From positions 1-34,756 of the forward strand of contig JAGCLL010000165.1 in the NCBI GenBank assembly GCA_017647025.1: a DNA stretch of 34,756 bases. The letters run 5' to 3'. Source of the DNA: Alistipes sp. (GTDB lineage Bacteria > Bacteroidota > Bacteroidia > Bacteroidales > Rikenellaceae). Position 1 is the stretch's first letter, and every line of letters begins with the position of its first letter. A program made the translations under genes and the position numbers. The notes beneath the pieces are model-generated. The model made no database searches and was not told the DNA's origin. It saw nothing but the letters and a program-made list of their open reading frames with translations. Positions 14,974 through 23,159 of the stretch are shown here, in pieces.

Positions 14974-17406
14974 TTACTTTTCGAGTGCGAGTTCCAATAC
15001 TTGCTCGTTTGAGCGAACATAGTGGAAGGTCAAGCCCTCGATGTACTCCTTTGTGATCTCTTCAACATCCTTGCGATTCTCCTCTGGGAGCAAAATGGTG
15101 TGTATTCCAGCACGCTTGGCTGCCAAAATCTTCTCCTTTACACCACCAATAGGCAATACTCGACCACGCAACGAGGTTTCGCCCGTCATGGCGATACGCT
15201 CCTTAACCTTTCTGCCCGTATATGTCGAAACAATCGAGGTAATCATCGTAATACCTGCCGAAGGACCATCCTTTGGTACTGCACCCTCTGGTACATGGAT
15301 ATTGAGGTCGTTCTTCTCGAATACCTCTGGGTTAATGCCCAACTCCTTGTGGTGCGCCATAACCCACTCGTGGGCAATGGTTGCCGACTCCTTCATTACA
15401 TCGCCGAGATTTCCCGTAAGCGACAACTTGCCTTTGCCCGGTGTGAGGATGCTCTCGATGTAGAGAATATCACCACCCACCTGTGTCCAAGCCAAGCCGG
15501 TAACTACGCCGACCATATCCTTAATCTCGTACTCATCGTTGCGGAACTTTGGCTTACCCAATACCTTCTCCACCTGCTCGGCAGAGAACGAAGGTGAAAA
15601 CTCCTCCTCGAAGGCAATCTCCTTGGCACGCGAGCGAGCCAACTTTGCCAGATGCTTGTCCAATGAACGCACACCCGACTCACGAGTGTAGTCAGAGATG
15701 ATTTTCTTTACGACATCACGCTCCACAACCATATCGCCCTCCTTTAATCCGTGCGCTTCGCTCTGCTTGCGAATGAGGTGCTTCTCAGCAATCTCAATCT
15801 TGTCTTCGAGAATGTAGCCTGGTATGTTAATCAACTCCATACGATCACGCAATGCAGGGTTTACTGCGCCGATGTCGTTGGCAGTTGCGATAAAGAGTAC
15901 CTTCGACAAGTCGTACTCCGTATCGAGGTAGTTGTCGTGGAAGGTAGTGTTCTGCTCTGGGTCCAACACCTCCAACAGTGCTGACGATGGGTCGCCGTGG
16001 TTGCTTACAGTGATTTTATCCACCTCATCAAGTATGATTACCGGGTTAGATGCACCGCAACGCTTAATTGTTTCGATAATGCGACCTGGCATCGCTCCGA
16101 TGTAGGTGCGACGATGACCTCGTATCTCCGCCTCGTCGTGCAGACCACCCAAGGCGATGCGGCCAAACTTACGACCAAGAGCCGTAGCAACCGACTTACC
16201 AAGTGAGGTCTTACCAACTCCCGGAGGGCCATAAAGGCAGAGAATTGGGGACTTCAAATCGCCTTTCAACTTGATGACTGCAAGATGCTCCAAGATACGC
16301 TCCTTAACCTCGTCGAGACCGAAGTGGTCGGCATCGAGTTGCTCACGAGCGCACTTCAAATCGAGATTATCCTCGGTCATCTCCTCCCACGGAAGGTCTA
16401 TCATAAGTTGCAGGTAGTTCATCTGCACCGAGTATTCCGCTACAGCAGGGTTCAGGCGCTCCATTTTTGAGAGTTCCTTCTCGAACAACTCGGCAGTAGC
16501 CTTGCTCCACTTCTTCTTTGCGGCAGCCTCACGCAGACGCTTGATGTCGCCATCCTCGTCGTCGCCTAACTCCTGCTGAATGGTGCGCATCTGCTGCTGC
16601 AAGTAGTAGTCGCGTTGCTGCTTGTCTATCTCCTGCTTAACCTTGCTCTGAATATCTTGCTTGATTTCGAGCAGTTGTTGCTCACGGATAAGTATTTCGA
16701 GCAACTTTCTTGAACGAGCCAACAAACCCGGTGCTTCGAGCAACATCTGACGGTCATCGTCAGAGAACTCGAAGTTCGAGCATATAAAGTTTACGATGCC
16801 TCGTCGTGAGTCGATGTTCTTGATGGCAAACGACGCCTCCTTTGGCATAGTTTGCGATGTGTTGATGATGTTGAGTGCAACATCCTTGATAGAGTCGATA
16901 AGTGCATCGAACTCCACGCTATTGCGTTCAGGTGTAGAGTCGAGTAGTGGGGTTACTCTCGCCTTGAAGAATGGCTCAGTCGAGATATACTCGCCCACCT
17001 CAATCTTCTCCAAGCCCGAAAGGATAACGGTTAGGTTCCCATTCGGCATTTCGAGAATTTTCAAAATGCGAGCAGCGGTACCAACACGATACATATCGTC
17101 TGGTGTTGGTGTTTCAATCTCGGCATTCTTCTGCAATACTGCTCCGAGTAATCCACTCTCCGCCTGCACAGCACGCACAAGGGCAATGCTCTTCTCACGA
17201 CCTACGGTGATAGGAGTTATTGCGCCCGGAAAGAGTACCGAACTGCGGAGTGTTAGAATTGGTAATACATCGGGGAGTTGCACCTCCTCTACAATGTCGT
17301 CGTCACCACCCGTAATTATTGGGATGACTTGATGCTTCTGATCAGCGATGTCGGGAGAGAGCCCCAACTCATCGAGTGAAAATTCGTTATTATCTTTTTT
17401 TGCCAT
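14974..17406 (-). CDS. lon: ATP-dependent protease Lon
   Basis: Cytosolic AAA+ serine protease for misfolded and regulatory proteins. The 810-residue protein begins at the ATG at 17406 (MAKKDNNEF); an open frame extends 21 codons further upstream without family similarity and into the promoter region. Order: N-terminal substrate-binding domain (about 45-235), helical linker with the QQQMRTIQQELGDD segment, AAA+ module with Walker A GPPGVGKTS (393-401) and Walker B VIILDEVDK, then the C-terminal peptidase with PKDGPSAG (Ser716) and GGVKEK (Lys759) as the Ser-Lys dyad. It is the promoter-proximal gene of the minus-strand run. A hairpin (GTGCG/CGCAC) lies in its leader. Confidence 0.96.
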   Translation of the reverse strand: MAKKDNNEFSLDELGLSPDIADQKHQVIPIITGGDDDIVEEVQLPDVLPILTLRSSVLFPGAITPITVGREKSIALVRAVQAESGLLGAVLQKNAEIETPTPDDMYRVGTAARILKILEMPNGNLTVILSGLEKIEVGEYISTEPFFKARVTPLLDSTPERNSVEFDALIDSIKDVALNIINTSQTMPKEASFAIKNIDSRRGIVNFICSNFEFSDDDRQMLLEAPGLLARSRKLLEILIREQQLLEIKQDIQSKVKQEIDKQQRDYYLQQQMRTIQQELGDDEDGDIKRLREAAAKKKWSKATAELFEKELSKMERLNPAVAEYSVQMNYLQLMIDLPWEEMTEDNLDLKCAREQLDADHFGLDEVKERILEHLAVIKLKGDLKSPILCLYGPPGVGKTSLGKSVATALGRKFGRIALGGLHDEAEIRGHRRTYIGAMPGRIIETIKRCGASNPVIILDEVDKITVSNHGDPSSALLEVLDPEQNTTFHDNYLDTEYDLSKVLFIATANDIGAVNPALRDRMELINIPGYILEDKIEIAEKHLIRKQSEAHGLKEGDMVVERDVVKKIISDYTRESGVRSLDKHLAKLARSRAKEIAFEEEFSPSFSAEQVEKVLGKPKFRNDEYEIKDMVGVVTGLAWTQVGGDILYIESILTPGKGKLSLTGNLGDVMKESATIAHEWVMAHHKELGINPEVFEKNDLNIHVPEGAVPKDGPSAGITMITSIVSTYTGRKVKERIAMTGETSLRGRVLPIGGVKEKILAAKRAGIHTILLPEENRKDVEEITKEYIEGLTFHYVRSNEQVLELALEK

Positions 17407-17443
17407 AATCTCTTGTTTTATGCTCTGTTTTATGTGTTTTCTC

Positions 17444-17487
17444 GTGCGCATACCCGCACATATACACATATATTGTTTGCAAAGATA
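17444..17487 (-). promoter_or_regulatory. lon promoter -7 element and leader hairpin
   Basis: TATCTTTG on the minus strand (17480-17487) matches TAnnTTTG, with a predicted start near 17473 and a leader of about 67 bases. No good TTTG is seen 19-22 bases upstream. In the leader, GTGCG and CGCAC (17444-17448 and 17455-17459) form a short hairpin or palindrome that could be an operator. No CIRCE-type heat-shock element is visible. Confidence 0.5.
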
Positions 17488-17507
17488 ATACTTTTTTTGT
17501 ATATTTG
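17476..17507 (+). promoter_or_regulatory. Promoter of the nitroreductase gene
   Basis: TTTG (17476-17479), a 20-base spacer and TATATTTG (17500-17507) fit the Bacteroidota consensus well. The -33 TTTG abuts the oppositely oriented lon -7 element (17480-17487), so the two promoters are interleaved. The promoter's last base coincides with an in-frame GTG, which argues against that GTG as the start codon. Confidence 0.7.
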
Positions 17508-17533
17508 TGATTGAAAACCAAAAAAAAGAGAAT

Positions 17534-18160
17534 ATGAAACGGATTGTGTTATTACTTGCACTGTGTATTACAGCGCTATTGTCGGTTTGGGTAGTAGTTG
17601 AGTCGAATAGTAAGAGTAGCGTTATTGACGCTATAAAGAGTCGTCGTAGTGTTCGTGACTACAAAGATGTGCCCGTAGAGCGAGAAAAGTTGCAGACAAT
17701 TGCCGAGTGTGGTGTGTGGGCTCCGAGCGCAATGGGGCGTCAAGAGTGGGAGGTTCGTATCGTGGACAACAAGCAGTGGATTGATGATTGTACGGCTGCC
17801 TATTTGAAGGCGGTTGAGGGTACTGATAAAGCGGCATATATGCTTACTCCGACATTCAAAAACATATTTAGAAATGGTGCGGCTGTGATTTTTGTGGCGG
17901 CACCCGATGGAGTGTTTTCGGGAGTGAATGTGGGTATGCTTGGCGAGAATATGATGTTGGCAGCCACAGAGTTAGGCTTAGGAACTTGTTGCTTGGGCAG
18001 TGTGCAGATGATATTTGCCGAGCCTGCAATGGCTGACTTCCTATCGTCGCTTGGATTTTCCGATGGATACAAACTCAGTTACGCCTTGGCGGTGGGTTAT
18101 CCTGACGAAACTCCTCAACCCAAAACAAGAGATTTTTCGAAGATTAAGTTTGTGGAATAA
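17534..18160 (+). CDS. Membrane-anchored nitroreductase-family protein
   Basis: A 208-residue FMN-dependent nitroreductase-fold protein. A hydrophobic N-terminal segment (about 3-24, after MKR) is followed by the nitroreductase domain with IKSRRSVRDYKDVPV (FMN phosphate-binding arginines), CGVWAPSAMGRQEWEVRIV, and GMLGENMMLAATELGLGTCCLGS near the dimer/FMN site. The ending GYPDETPQPKTRDFSKIKFV is typical. The N-terminal segment looks like an uncleaved anchor or a signal peptide and is not common in cytosolic nitroreductases; there is no lipobox Cys. The start at 17534 is chosen because an upstream GTG falls in the promoter. The electron acceptor is unknown. It is divergent from lon and convergent with argR. 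Confidence 0.85.
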   Translation: MKRIVLLLALCITALLSVWVVVESNSKSSVIDAIKSRRSVRDYKDVPVEREKLQTIAECGVWAPSAMGRQEWEVRIVDNKQWIDDCTAAYLKAVEGTDKAAYMLTPTFKNIFRNGAAVIFVAAPDGVFSGVNVGMLGENMMLAATELGLGTCCLGSVQMIFAEPAMADFLSSLGFSDGYKLSYALAVGYPDETPQPKTRDFSKIKFVE

Positions 18161-18195
18161 ACAATAGAGGCTCGAAATTTTCGAGCCTCTATTGT
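18161..18195. terminator. Bidirectional terminator between the nitroreductase gene and argR
   Basis: A 17-base perfect inverted repeat (18161-18177 with 18179-18195) lies one base after the nitroreductase stop and 18 bases from the argR stop. In the argR direction it runs into TTTATT. In the plus direction the tail is only moderately T-rich. It should serve both converging genes. Confidence 0.85.
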
Positions 18196-18213
18196 CTACC
18201 ATTTTGCTACTCT

Positions 18214-18684
18214 CTACTCTGCGTATTTGAGGGTAGGGAAGAGTTGTTGCATATGGTGTGTAACACTCTCGTGTGTAGCATTTTCGTGAAGAATGAGGAT
18301 GATGTTGTTGTCGCCAGCGACAGTTCCAATAATATCCTTTATCTTGTGGCTATCGATAATCACCGAAATGGCACTTGCATAGCCAGATTTTGTGGCGAGA
18401 ACTGCAATGTTATGCGAGAATTTTATTCCGATTACAGCCTCTCCGATATTTGCCACATTTGTTACTATCTCCGAGCCGAGTTTCTCGCTGAGGACATAGA
18501 TGTAACCCTTCTCCGGGTGAGGCATCTTCGAGATGTTAATCTCCTTGAAATCTCGTGAAAGTGTACTTTGTGTAGCCTGTACGCCGTGTTCGACAAGGCG
18601 TTTAATCAAATCCTCCTGTGAACTGATAAGTTCTTCGCTCACAAGGCGTTTGATCAGATTCAGTCGTTCTGTTTTGTTTCCCAT
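18214..18684 (-). CDS. argR: Arginine repressor ArgR
   Basis: Hexameric arginine-responsive transcription factor, 156 residues from the ATG at 18684 (MGNKTERLNLIK). An open frame runs 24 codons further upstream but crosses the promoter. The N-terminal winged helix-turn-helix (about 1-70) has SSQEDLIKRLVEHGVQATQSTLSRDFKEI, the ArgR DNA-binding signature. The C-terminal domain (about 80-150) has AVLATKSGYASAISVIID and GTVAGDNNIILIL. In characterised ArgR proteins the latter reads GT[IV]AGDDT, where two aspartates bind L-arginine; here it is Gly124-Asp125-Asn126-Asn127, so the second aspartate is replaced. No arginine metabolism genes are adjacent. Confidence 0.93.
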   Translation of the reverse strand: MGNKTERLNLIKRLVSEELISSQEDLIKRLVEHGVQATQSTLSRDFKEINISKMPHPEKGYIYVLSEKLGSEIVTNVANIGEAVIGIKFSHNIAVLATKSGYASAISVIIDSHKIKDIIGTVAGDNNIILILHENATHESVTHHMQQLFPTLKYAE

Positions 18685-18714
18685 TTTGAAATGTTGTTGG
18701 TTAATTTGTTCTTG

Positions 18715-18722
18715 CAAAGATA
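18715..18722 (-). promoter_or_regulatory. -7 element of the argR promoter
   Basis: TATCTTTG on the minus strand matches TAnnTTTG and gives a predicted start about 24 bases before the ATG at 18684. The region just upstream is very AT-rich with no TTTG at the right spacing. It supports the shorter ArgR start. Confidence 0.55.
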
Positions 18723-18799
18723 TATAATTATTTGTAATTTCTGCATAAAATAGCAAAAAATTAAGGGGTAATCTTTTTTAGAGATAGTAAAATTTTTTT

Positions 18800-18838
18800 G
18801 ACACTGTAAGTGTCTATTCAAAAAAAATAGTATCTTTG
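18800..18838 (+). promoter_or_regulatory. GH3 promoter -7 element with an upstream palindromic operator candidate
   Basis: TATCTTTG (18831-18838) is a consensus -7 element, with a predicted start near 18845 and an ATG at 18893. At the usual -33 position there is no TTTG. Instead there is a perfect palindrome GACACT-GTA-AGTGTC (18800-18814), whose right half falls where the -33 element belongs. This is the layout of a regulator-dependent promoter; the regulator is unknown. Confidence 0.55.
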
Positions 18839-18892
18839 CCCTTTGAATGGTGTAAAAAGAACAATTCAACACAATTTAAAACAATACTTTTT

Positions 18893-21370
18893 ATGAAAAA
18901 AACTATTCTTTTGTTGGTACTTGCCGTGTTGGCGCTTCCGCTTTCAGCGCAGTACAAAGTAACTCAGGAGCACAAGGATCGTGCAGCAGAGGTGGTCAAA
19001 AAGATGACTCTCGAAGAGAAGATTGACTACATTGGAGGATACAAGGCTTGGTATGTTCGTGGTATTGAGCGTCTTGGATTGCCAGCAGTTCGTATGGCAG
19101 ATGGTCCGCAGGGTGTTCGAAACAACACCAAGAGTACCCTCTATCCAAGCGGTGTGGCTGCTGCTGCAACTTGGGATACGGCGCTCATTGAGCAGATGGG
19201 TGTGTCGCTCGGAAAAGACTCTCGTGCTCGTGGTGTGCATATCTTGCTTGGCCCTGGTGCGAACATCTACCGTTCGCCACTCTGTGGTCGTAACTTCGAG
19301 TATTTCGGCGAGGATCCATACCTCGCAGGCGAGATTGCTACCGCTTATATCAAGGGTGTGCAGAGTATGGGCGTAATGGCTTGTATCAAGCACTTTGCAG
19401 GTAACAATCAGGAGTGGGCTCGCCATAGCGTATCTTCGGATATTGACGAGCGTACATTGAACGAAATCTACTTCCCTGCATTCGAGAAGGCTGTCAAGGA
19501 GGGTAATGTTGCAACTATTATGACCTCGTACAACCTCCTCAATGGCGTTCACGCTTCGGAGGACAAGTATCTCAATCAGGATGTTTTGCGTGGACAGTGG
19601 AACTTCGATGGTTTCGTTATGTCGGACTGGACATCGTGCTACTCGCCAGTGAATGTTGCTCGTTGGGGCGTTGATTTGGAGATGCCATATGCCAAGTGTC
19701 TTAAACCAGAACTTATTAAGCAGTTGGTGGAGCAGGGCGTTATTGACGAGCGTGCGCTCGACCAGAAGTGTCAGAATATCATTCAGACAATTTTTGCTTT
19801 CGAGTTCGATAAGCGTGAGCAGTTGGATAAATCGTTGCCAGAGAATAACCCAGAGTGCGACGCTGTGGCTCACAAACTCTCGCAGGCTGCTATCGTATTG
19901 CTCAAAAACGAGGATAACTTCCTCCCATTCAAGAAGGGTAATGTTGTAGTTTGCGGTCCTAACGCCGAGAAAATTGTTACTGGTGGTGGTAGTGGTTTCG
20001 TAACTCCTCTTATCTCTTACTCTGTGGCACAGGGTATGAGCGAAATTGATAAGAAGATTAAGAGCACCACTCTCTCTATGCACGCATCGCGCAAGTCTCT
20101 TCCAGGTGTTGTCTATGCTGACAAGGAGATGACAAAGAAGGGTGTTGCTGCGGAGTATTTCACCAATGCAAAACTCGAAGGCAAGCCAGCACATAGTTTC
20201 ATTACAGACAAGGTGGGTATCTTGGAGAATGTATTTGGTGCGCACAACGATATGGTAAATGTATCGACTCGCCACACATTCTACTACAAGCCTACTGTTG
20301 ATGAGGCTTACAACTTTACAGTGCAGACAAACGATGGTTTCCGCTGCTTGATTAATGGCAAACTCGTGATGACAGACTGTTGGGATAAGTCGAGTTTCAA
20401 CGATGGTGATATGAGACTCGAAATGAAGGCGGGCGAACTCTATGAGTTTGTTCTCGAACACAACAATGTATCGGGTTCGATTTCTGCGGAGATGGGCTTT
20501 GAAATTGCACAGGATAGTGAGAGTAAGAATGCTGCTATATTCAAGGCTGCTGATTGCGTTGTAGTATGCCTTGGACATAGCAACCGTAGCGAGAAGGAGA
20601 ACCACGACCGTACATTTGAGTTGCCAAAGGGACAGGTTGAGTACTTGCAGAATGTTCTCAAATACAACAAGAATGTAGTAGTTGTCCTCAATGGTGGTGG
20701 TGCTATCGAGATGGCTTCGTGGATGAATGATGTTAAGGCAGTGTTGATGGCTTGGTATCCTGGTCAGCAGGGAGGTCTTGCTATCTCGGAGATTATTACA
20801 GGTAAAATCTCTCCATCGGGTAAGTTGCCTATCTCTATCGAGGCTAAATTGGAGGATAATCCTTGCTCGGCAAACTATCACGAGAATGTTGACCGTATTC
20901 GTTCACACAAGATTAACCCACACGCTCGTGTAGAGTATCGTGAGGGTCTCTTTATGGGCTATCGTGGCTACGAGAAGAGTGGCGTTAAGCCATTGTTCCC
21001 ATTCGGTTTCGGTTTGTCGTATACAACTTTCGACTACTCGAACCTCGACATCAAGGCTGACGGCAAGGAGTTTGTTGTAAGTTTCGATGTTAAGAATAGT
21101 GGTAAGATGGCAGGCGCAGAGGTTGCCCAGGTCTATGTGGGTGATGATGTATGTTCGCTTGTTCGCCCTGCAAAGGAGTTGAAGGGCTTCGATAAGGTAT
21201 ACCTCAAAGCGGGTGAGACCAAGCGAGTTAGCATTCGTCTTGACGATGAGGCGTTCCGCTTCTTCGACCCAATCGAGCGCCAGTTCAAGGTTGAGGCTGG
21301 AAGTTTCACCGTATATGTTGGTGCATCTTCGGCAGATATCCGTTTGACTGGTAAGTTGGAGGTGAAGTAG
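18893..21370 (+). CDS. Secreted GH3 beta-glucosidase-like enzyme with PA14 insertion
   Basis: An 825-residue exported glycosidase. The signal peptide (1-19, ending PLSA) leads into the GH3 N-terminal barrel (about 25-305): GRNFEYFGEDP (132-142), KHFAGNNQE (166-174) and FDGFVMSDWTS with nucleophile Asp245. The GH3 C-terminal domain (about 330-700) is interrupted by a PA14 domain (about 416-538, with FTVQTNDGFRCLINGKLV), a carbohydrate-binding insert known in some beta-glucosidases. A fibronectin type III-like domain (about 750-822) closes the protein. The start at 18893 is chosen for the signal peptide; an upstream GTG-type frame from 18836 overlaps the promoter. It is a single-gene unit with its own promoter, operator candidate and terminator. 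The substrate is probably a beta-linked gluco- or xylo-oligosaccharide, but this is not provable here. Confidence 0.92.
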   Translation: MKKTILLLVLAVLALPLSAQYKVTQEHKDRAAEVVKKMTLEEKIDYIGGYKAWYVRGIERLGLPAVRMADGPQGVRNNTKSTLYPSGVAAAATWDTALIEQMGVSLGKDSRARGVHILLGPGANIYRSPLCGRNFEYFGEDPYLAGEIATAYIKGVQSMGVMACIKHFAGNNQEWARHSVSSDIDERTLNEIYFPAFEKAVKEGNVATIMTSYNLLNGVHASEDKYLNQDVLRGQWNFDGFVMSDWTSCYSPVNVARWGVDLEMPYAKCLKPELIKQLVEQGVIDERALDQKCQNIIQTIFAFEFDKREQLDKSLPENNPECDAVAHKLSQAAIVLLKNEDNFLPFKKGNVVVCGPNAEKIVTGGGSGFVTPLISYSVAQGMSEIDKKIKSTTLSMHASRKSLPGVVYADKEMTKKGVAAEYFTNAKLEGKPAHSFITDKVGILENVFGAHNDMVNVSTRHTFYYKPTVDEAYNFTVQTNDGFRCLINGKLVMTDCWDKSSFNDGDMRLEMKAGELYEFVLEHNNVSGSISAEMGFEIAQDSESKNAAIFKAADCVVVCLGHSNRSEKENHDRTFELPKGQVEYLQNVLKYNKNVVVVLNGGGAIEMASWMNDVKAVLMAWYPGQQGGLAISEIITGKISPSGKLPISIEAKLEDNPCSANYHENVDRIRSHKINPHARVEYREGLFMGYRGYEKSGVKPLFPFGFGLSYTTFDYSNLDIKADGKEFVVSFDVKNSGKMAGAEVAQVYVGDDVCSLVRPAKELKGFDKVYLKAGETKRVSIRLDDEAFRFFDPIERQFKVEAGSFTVYVGASSADIRLTGKLEVK

Positions 21371-21410
21371 TAGCCTTGATTTCGGGCAAAAAGGCTCGAA
21401 ATAATATAGA

Positions 21411-21455
21411 AATAGTCCCAAGAGTTTTTTGAATAGACTTTTGGGGCTATTTTTG
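21411..21455 (+). terminator. Intrinsic terminator of the GH3 gene
   Basis: AATAGTCCCAAGAGT (21411-21425) pairs with ACTTTTGGGGCTATT (21437-21451) over 15 positions including two G-U wobbles, followed by TTTGG and further T-rich sequence. It lies 40 bases after the stop. Confidence 0.8.
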
Positions 21456-21457
21456 GT

Positions 21458-21489
21458 TTTGGGGCTTTCAGTTTTTTTTGTTAATTTTG
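21458..21489 (+). promoter_or_regulatory. Promoter of tdk
   Basis: TTTG (21458-21461), a 20-base spacer and TAATTTTG (21482-21489) match the Bacteroidota consensus. The -33 element lies directly in the T-rich tail of the GH3 terminator. The predicted start is about 18 bases before the tdk ATG at 21514. Confidence 0.75.
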
Positions 21490-21513
21490 CCCAAAATATA
21501 AAAGTATAGAGCA

Positions 21514-22089
21514 ATGTTTTTGGAAAACAGTACACAAAAAGGTTGGATTGAGGTTGTTTGCGGCTCGATGTTTTCGGGCAAGACCGAGGAGTTGATTCGC
21601 CGCTTGCGCCGTGCGGAGTTTGCGCACCAGAGAGTGGAGATTTTTAAGCCACAGATTGATGTTCGCTACTCGGAGGATGAGGTTGTGTCGCACAACCACT
21701 CAACAATTCGCTCTACACCCGTAGAGTCGCCACAGCAGATTTTGCTGATGTCGTCGGAGGTTGATGTTGTGGGTATCGACGAGGCGCAGTTCTTCGACGA
21801 GAGCATTATTGATGTCTGCCGTGAGTTGGCAAATCGTGGTGTGCGTGTAATCGTTGCAGGCTTGGATATGGACTTTTTGGGCAAACCATTTGGTCCTATG
21901 CCGGCATTGATGGCTATTGCGGAGTATGTCGATAAAGTACACGCTATCTGCGTACACTGCGGAAATCCTGCACAGCACTCGCACCGTTTGGCAAAGAGCG
22001 AGAAGTTGGTGATGCTCGGCGAGAAGGATACCTACGAGCCAGTATGCCGCCACTGCTTCCTTCGTTTGCGCAAAGAGCAAGGCGAGTAG
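21514..22089 (+). CDS. tdk: Thymidine kinase (type II)
   Basis: Phosphorylates thymidine to dTMP in the salvage pathway. The 191-residue protein has the P-loop [11 protein letters not shown] (17-27), the [10 protein letters not shown] motif with the catalytic Glu in the middle, and [13 protein letters not shown] (the lasso precursor). A structural zinc site is made of CVHCG and, about 30 residues later, CRHC. All are typical of the tetrameric bacterial and human-TK1-like family, and the length is standard. It has its own promoter and is followed after 60 bases by moxR on the same strand. Confidence 0.96.
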   Translation: MFLENSTQKGWIEVVCGSMFSGKTEELIRRLRRAEFAHQRVEIFKPQIDVRYSEDEVVSHNHSTIRSTPVESPQQILLMSSEVDVVGIDEAQFFDESIIDVCRELANRGVRVIVAGLDMDFLGKPFGPMPALMAIAEYVDKVHAICVHCGNPAQHSHRLAKSEKLVMLGEKDTYEPVCRHCFLRLRKEQGE

Positions 22090-22149
22090 TGCAATAAATT
22101 TCAAAAACATTCGTTTGATTTGTACGACATAAAATAATTTATTGAAGAT

Positions 22150-23148
22150 ATGAGTGATATTATCAATATCAAGGAGTTGAATGAGCGTATCGAGCGAGAG
22201 AGTCTTTTCGTTGATACTTTGCGTACCGAGATGGGTAAGGTTATCGTTGGTCAGCAGCACCTTGTCGATACACTTTTGATTGGTCTGCTCTCGAATGGAC
22301 ACATCTTGTTGGAGGGTGTTCCGGGTTTGGCAAAGACTCTGGCTATTACAACCTTGGCAAAGGCTGTTGATGCAGATTTTTCTCGTATTCAGTTTACGCC
22401 CGATTTGCTCCCTGCCGATATCGTGGGTACTTTGATATACTCGCAGAAGGCGGAGGATTTTACCGTTAAGAAGGGCCCTGTATTTGCAAACTTTGTGTTG
22501 GCGGATGAGATTAACCGTTCCCCTGCAAAGGTGCAGTCGGCGTTGTTGGAGGCTATGCAGGAGCGTCAGGTTACCATTGGCGACAACACCTACAAGTTGC
22601 CAGAGCCATTCCTCGTGTTGGCAACCCAAAATCCATTGGAGCAGGAGGGTACATACCCACTCCCAGAGGCGCAGGTTGACCGTTTTATGTTGAAGGCTAA
22701 AATCTCCTATCCGAAGCGAGAGGAGGAGCGTGATATTGTGCGAATGAACCTTTCGGGCGCAGGAATGCCAGAGCCAAATAGGGTTATCTCGCCAGAGGAT
22801 ATTGTTAAGGCTCGCAAGGTGGTTGAGGATGTCTATATGGACGAGAAGATAGAGAAGTATATCGTAGATATTATCTTCGCAACCCGTGAGCCGGCAGCCT
22901 ATAACCTCGAAAAGTTGCAGTCGTTGATTGCCTACGGAGGCTCGCCTCGTGCAAGTATCTCGTTGGCAAAGGCGGCTCGTGCGTATGCCTTTATCCGTCG
23001 TCGTGGATATGTTATCCCAGAGGATGTGCGTGCTGTATGCCACGATGTTTTGCGCCACCGTATTGGCTTGACCTACGAGGCAGAGGCGGAGAATATCACT
23101 TCGGAGGATATTATCACCGAGATTTTGAACAATGTAATTGTACCTTAA
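22150..23148 (+). CDS. moxR: MoxR-family AAA+ ATPase
   Basis: Cytosolic AAA+ ATPase of 332 residues, the first gene of the Bat cluster. Walker A is GVPGLAKT (56-63), Walker B FVLADEINR (115-123) and sensor 1 LATQNPLEQEGTYPLPEAQVDRF, which is nearly invariant in MoxR proteins. The C-terminal helical lid includes YGGSPRASISLAKAARAYAFIRRRGYV. MoxR ATPases act as chaperone-like partners of VWA proteins; the DUF58 and VWA genes downstream are the expected partners. No consensus -7 element was found in the 60 bases upstream, so transcription may continue from the tdk promoter. Confidence 0.95.
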   Translation: MSDIINIKELNERIERESLFVDTLRTEMGKVIVGQQHLVDTLLIGLLSNGHILLEGVPGLAKTLAITTLAKAVDADFSRIQFTPDLLPADIVGTLIYSQKAEDFTVKKGPVFANFVLADEINRSPAKVQSALLEAMQERQVTIGDNTYKLPEPFLVLATQNPLEQEGTYPLPEAQVDRFMLKAKISYPKREEERDIVRMNLSGAGMPEPNRVISPEDIVKARKVVEDVYMDEKIEKYIVDIIFATREPAAYNLEKLQSLIAYGGSPRASISLAKAARAYAFIRRRGYVIPEDVRAVCHDVLRHRIGLTYEAEAENITSEDIITEILNNVIVP

Positions 23149-23159
23149 TGGTTGCGTAG

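Noticed and set aside
17407..17469. 21-codon upstream extension of lon
   Set aside because: The added residues do not match Lon N-termini and reach into the predicted leader and promoter region.
18944..20881. A 645-residue open frame on the minus strand opposite the GH3 gene
   Set aside because: It is fully antisense to a well-supported glycosidase and has no domain motifs. It is a by-product of biased codon use.
21700..23058. A 452-residue minus-strand frame across tdk and moxR
   Set aside because: It spans two convincing plus-strand genes and their intergenic gap, and has no family motif.
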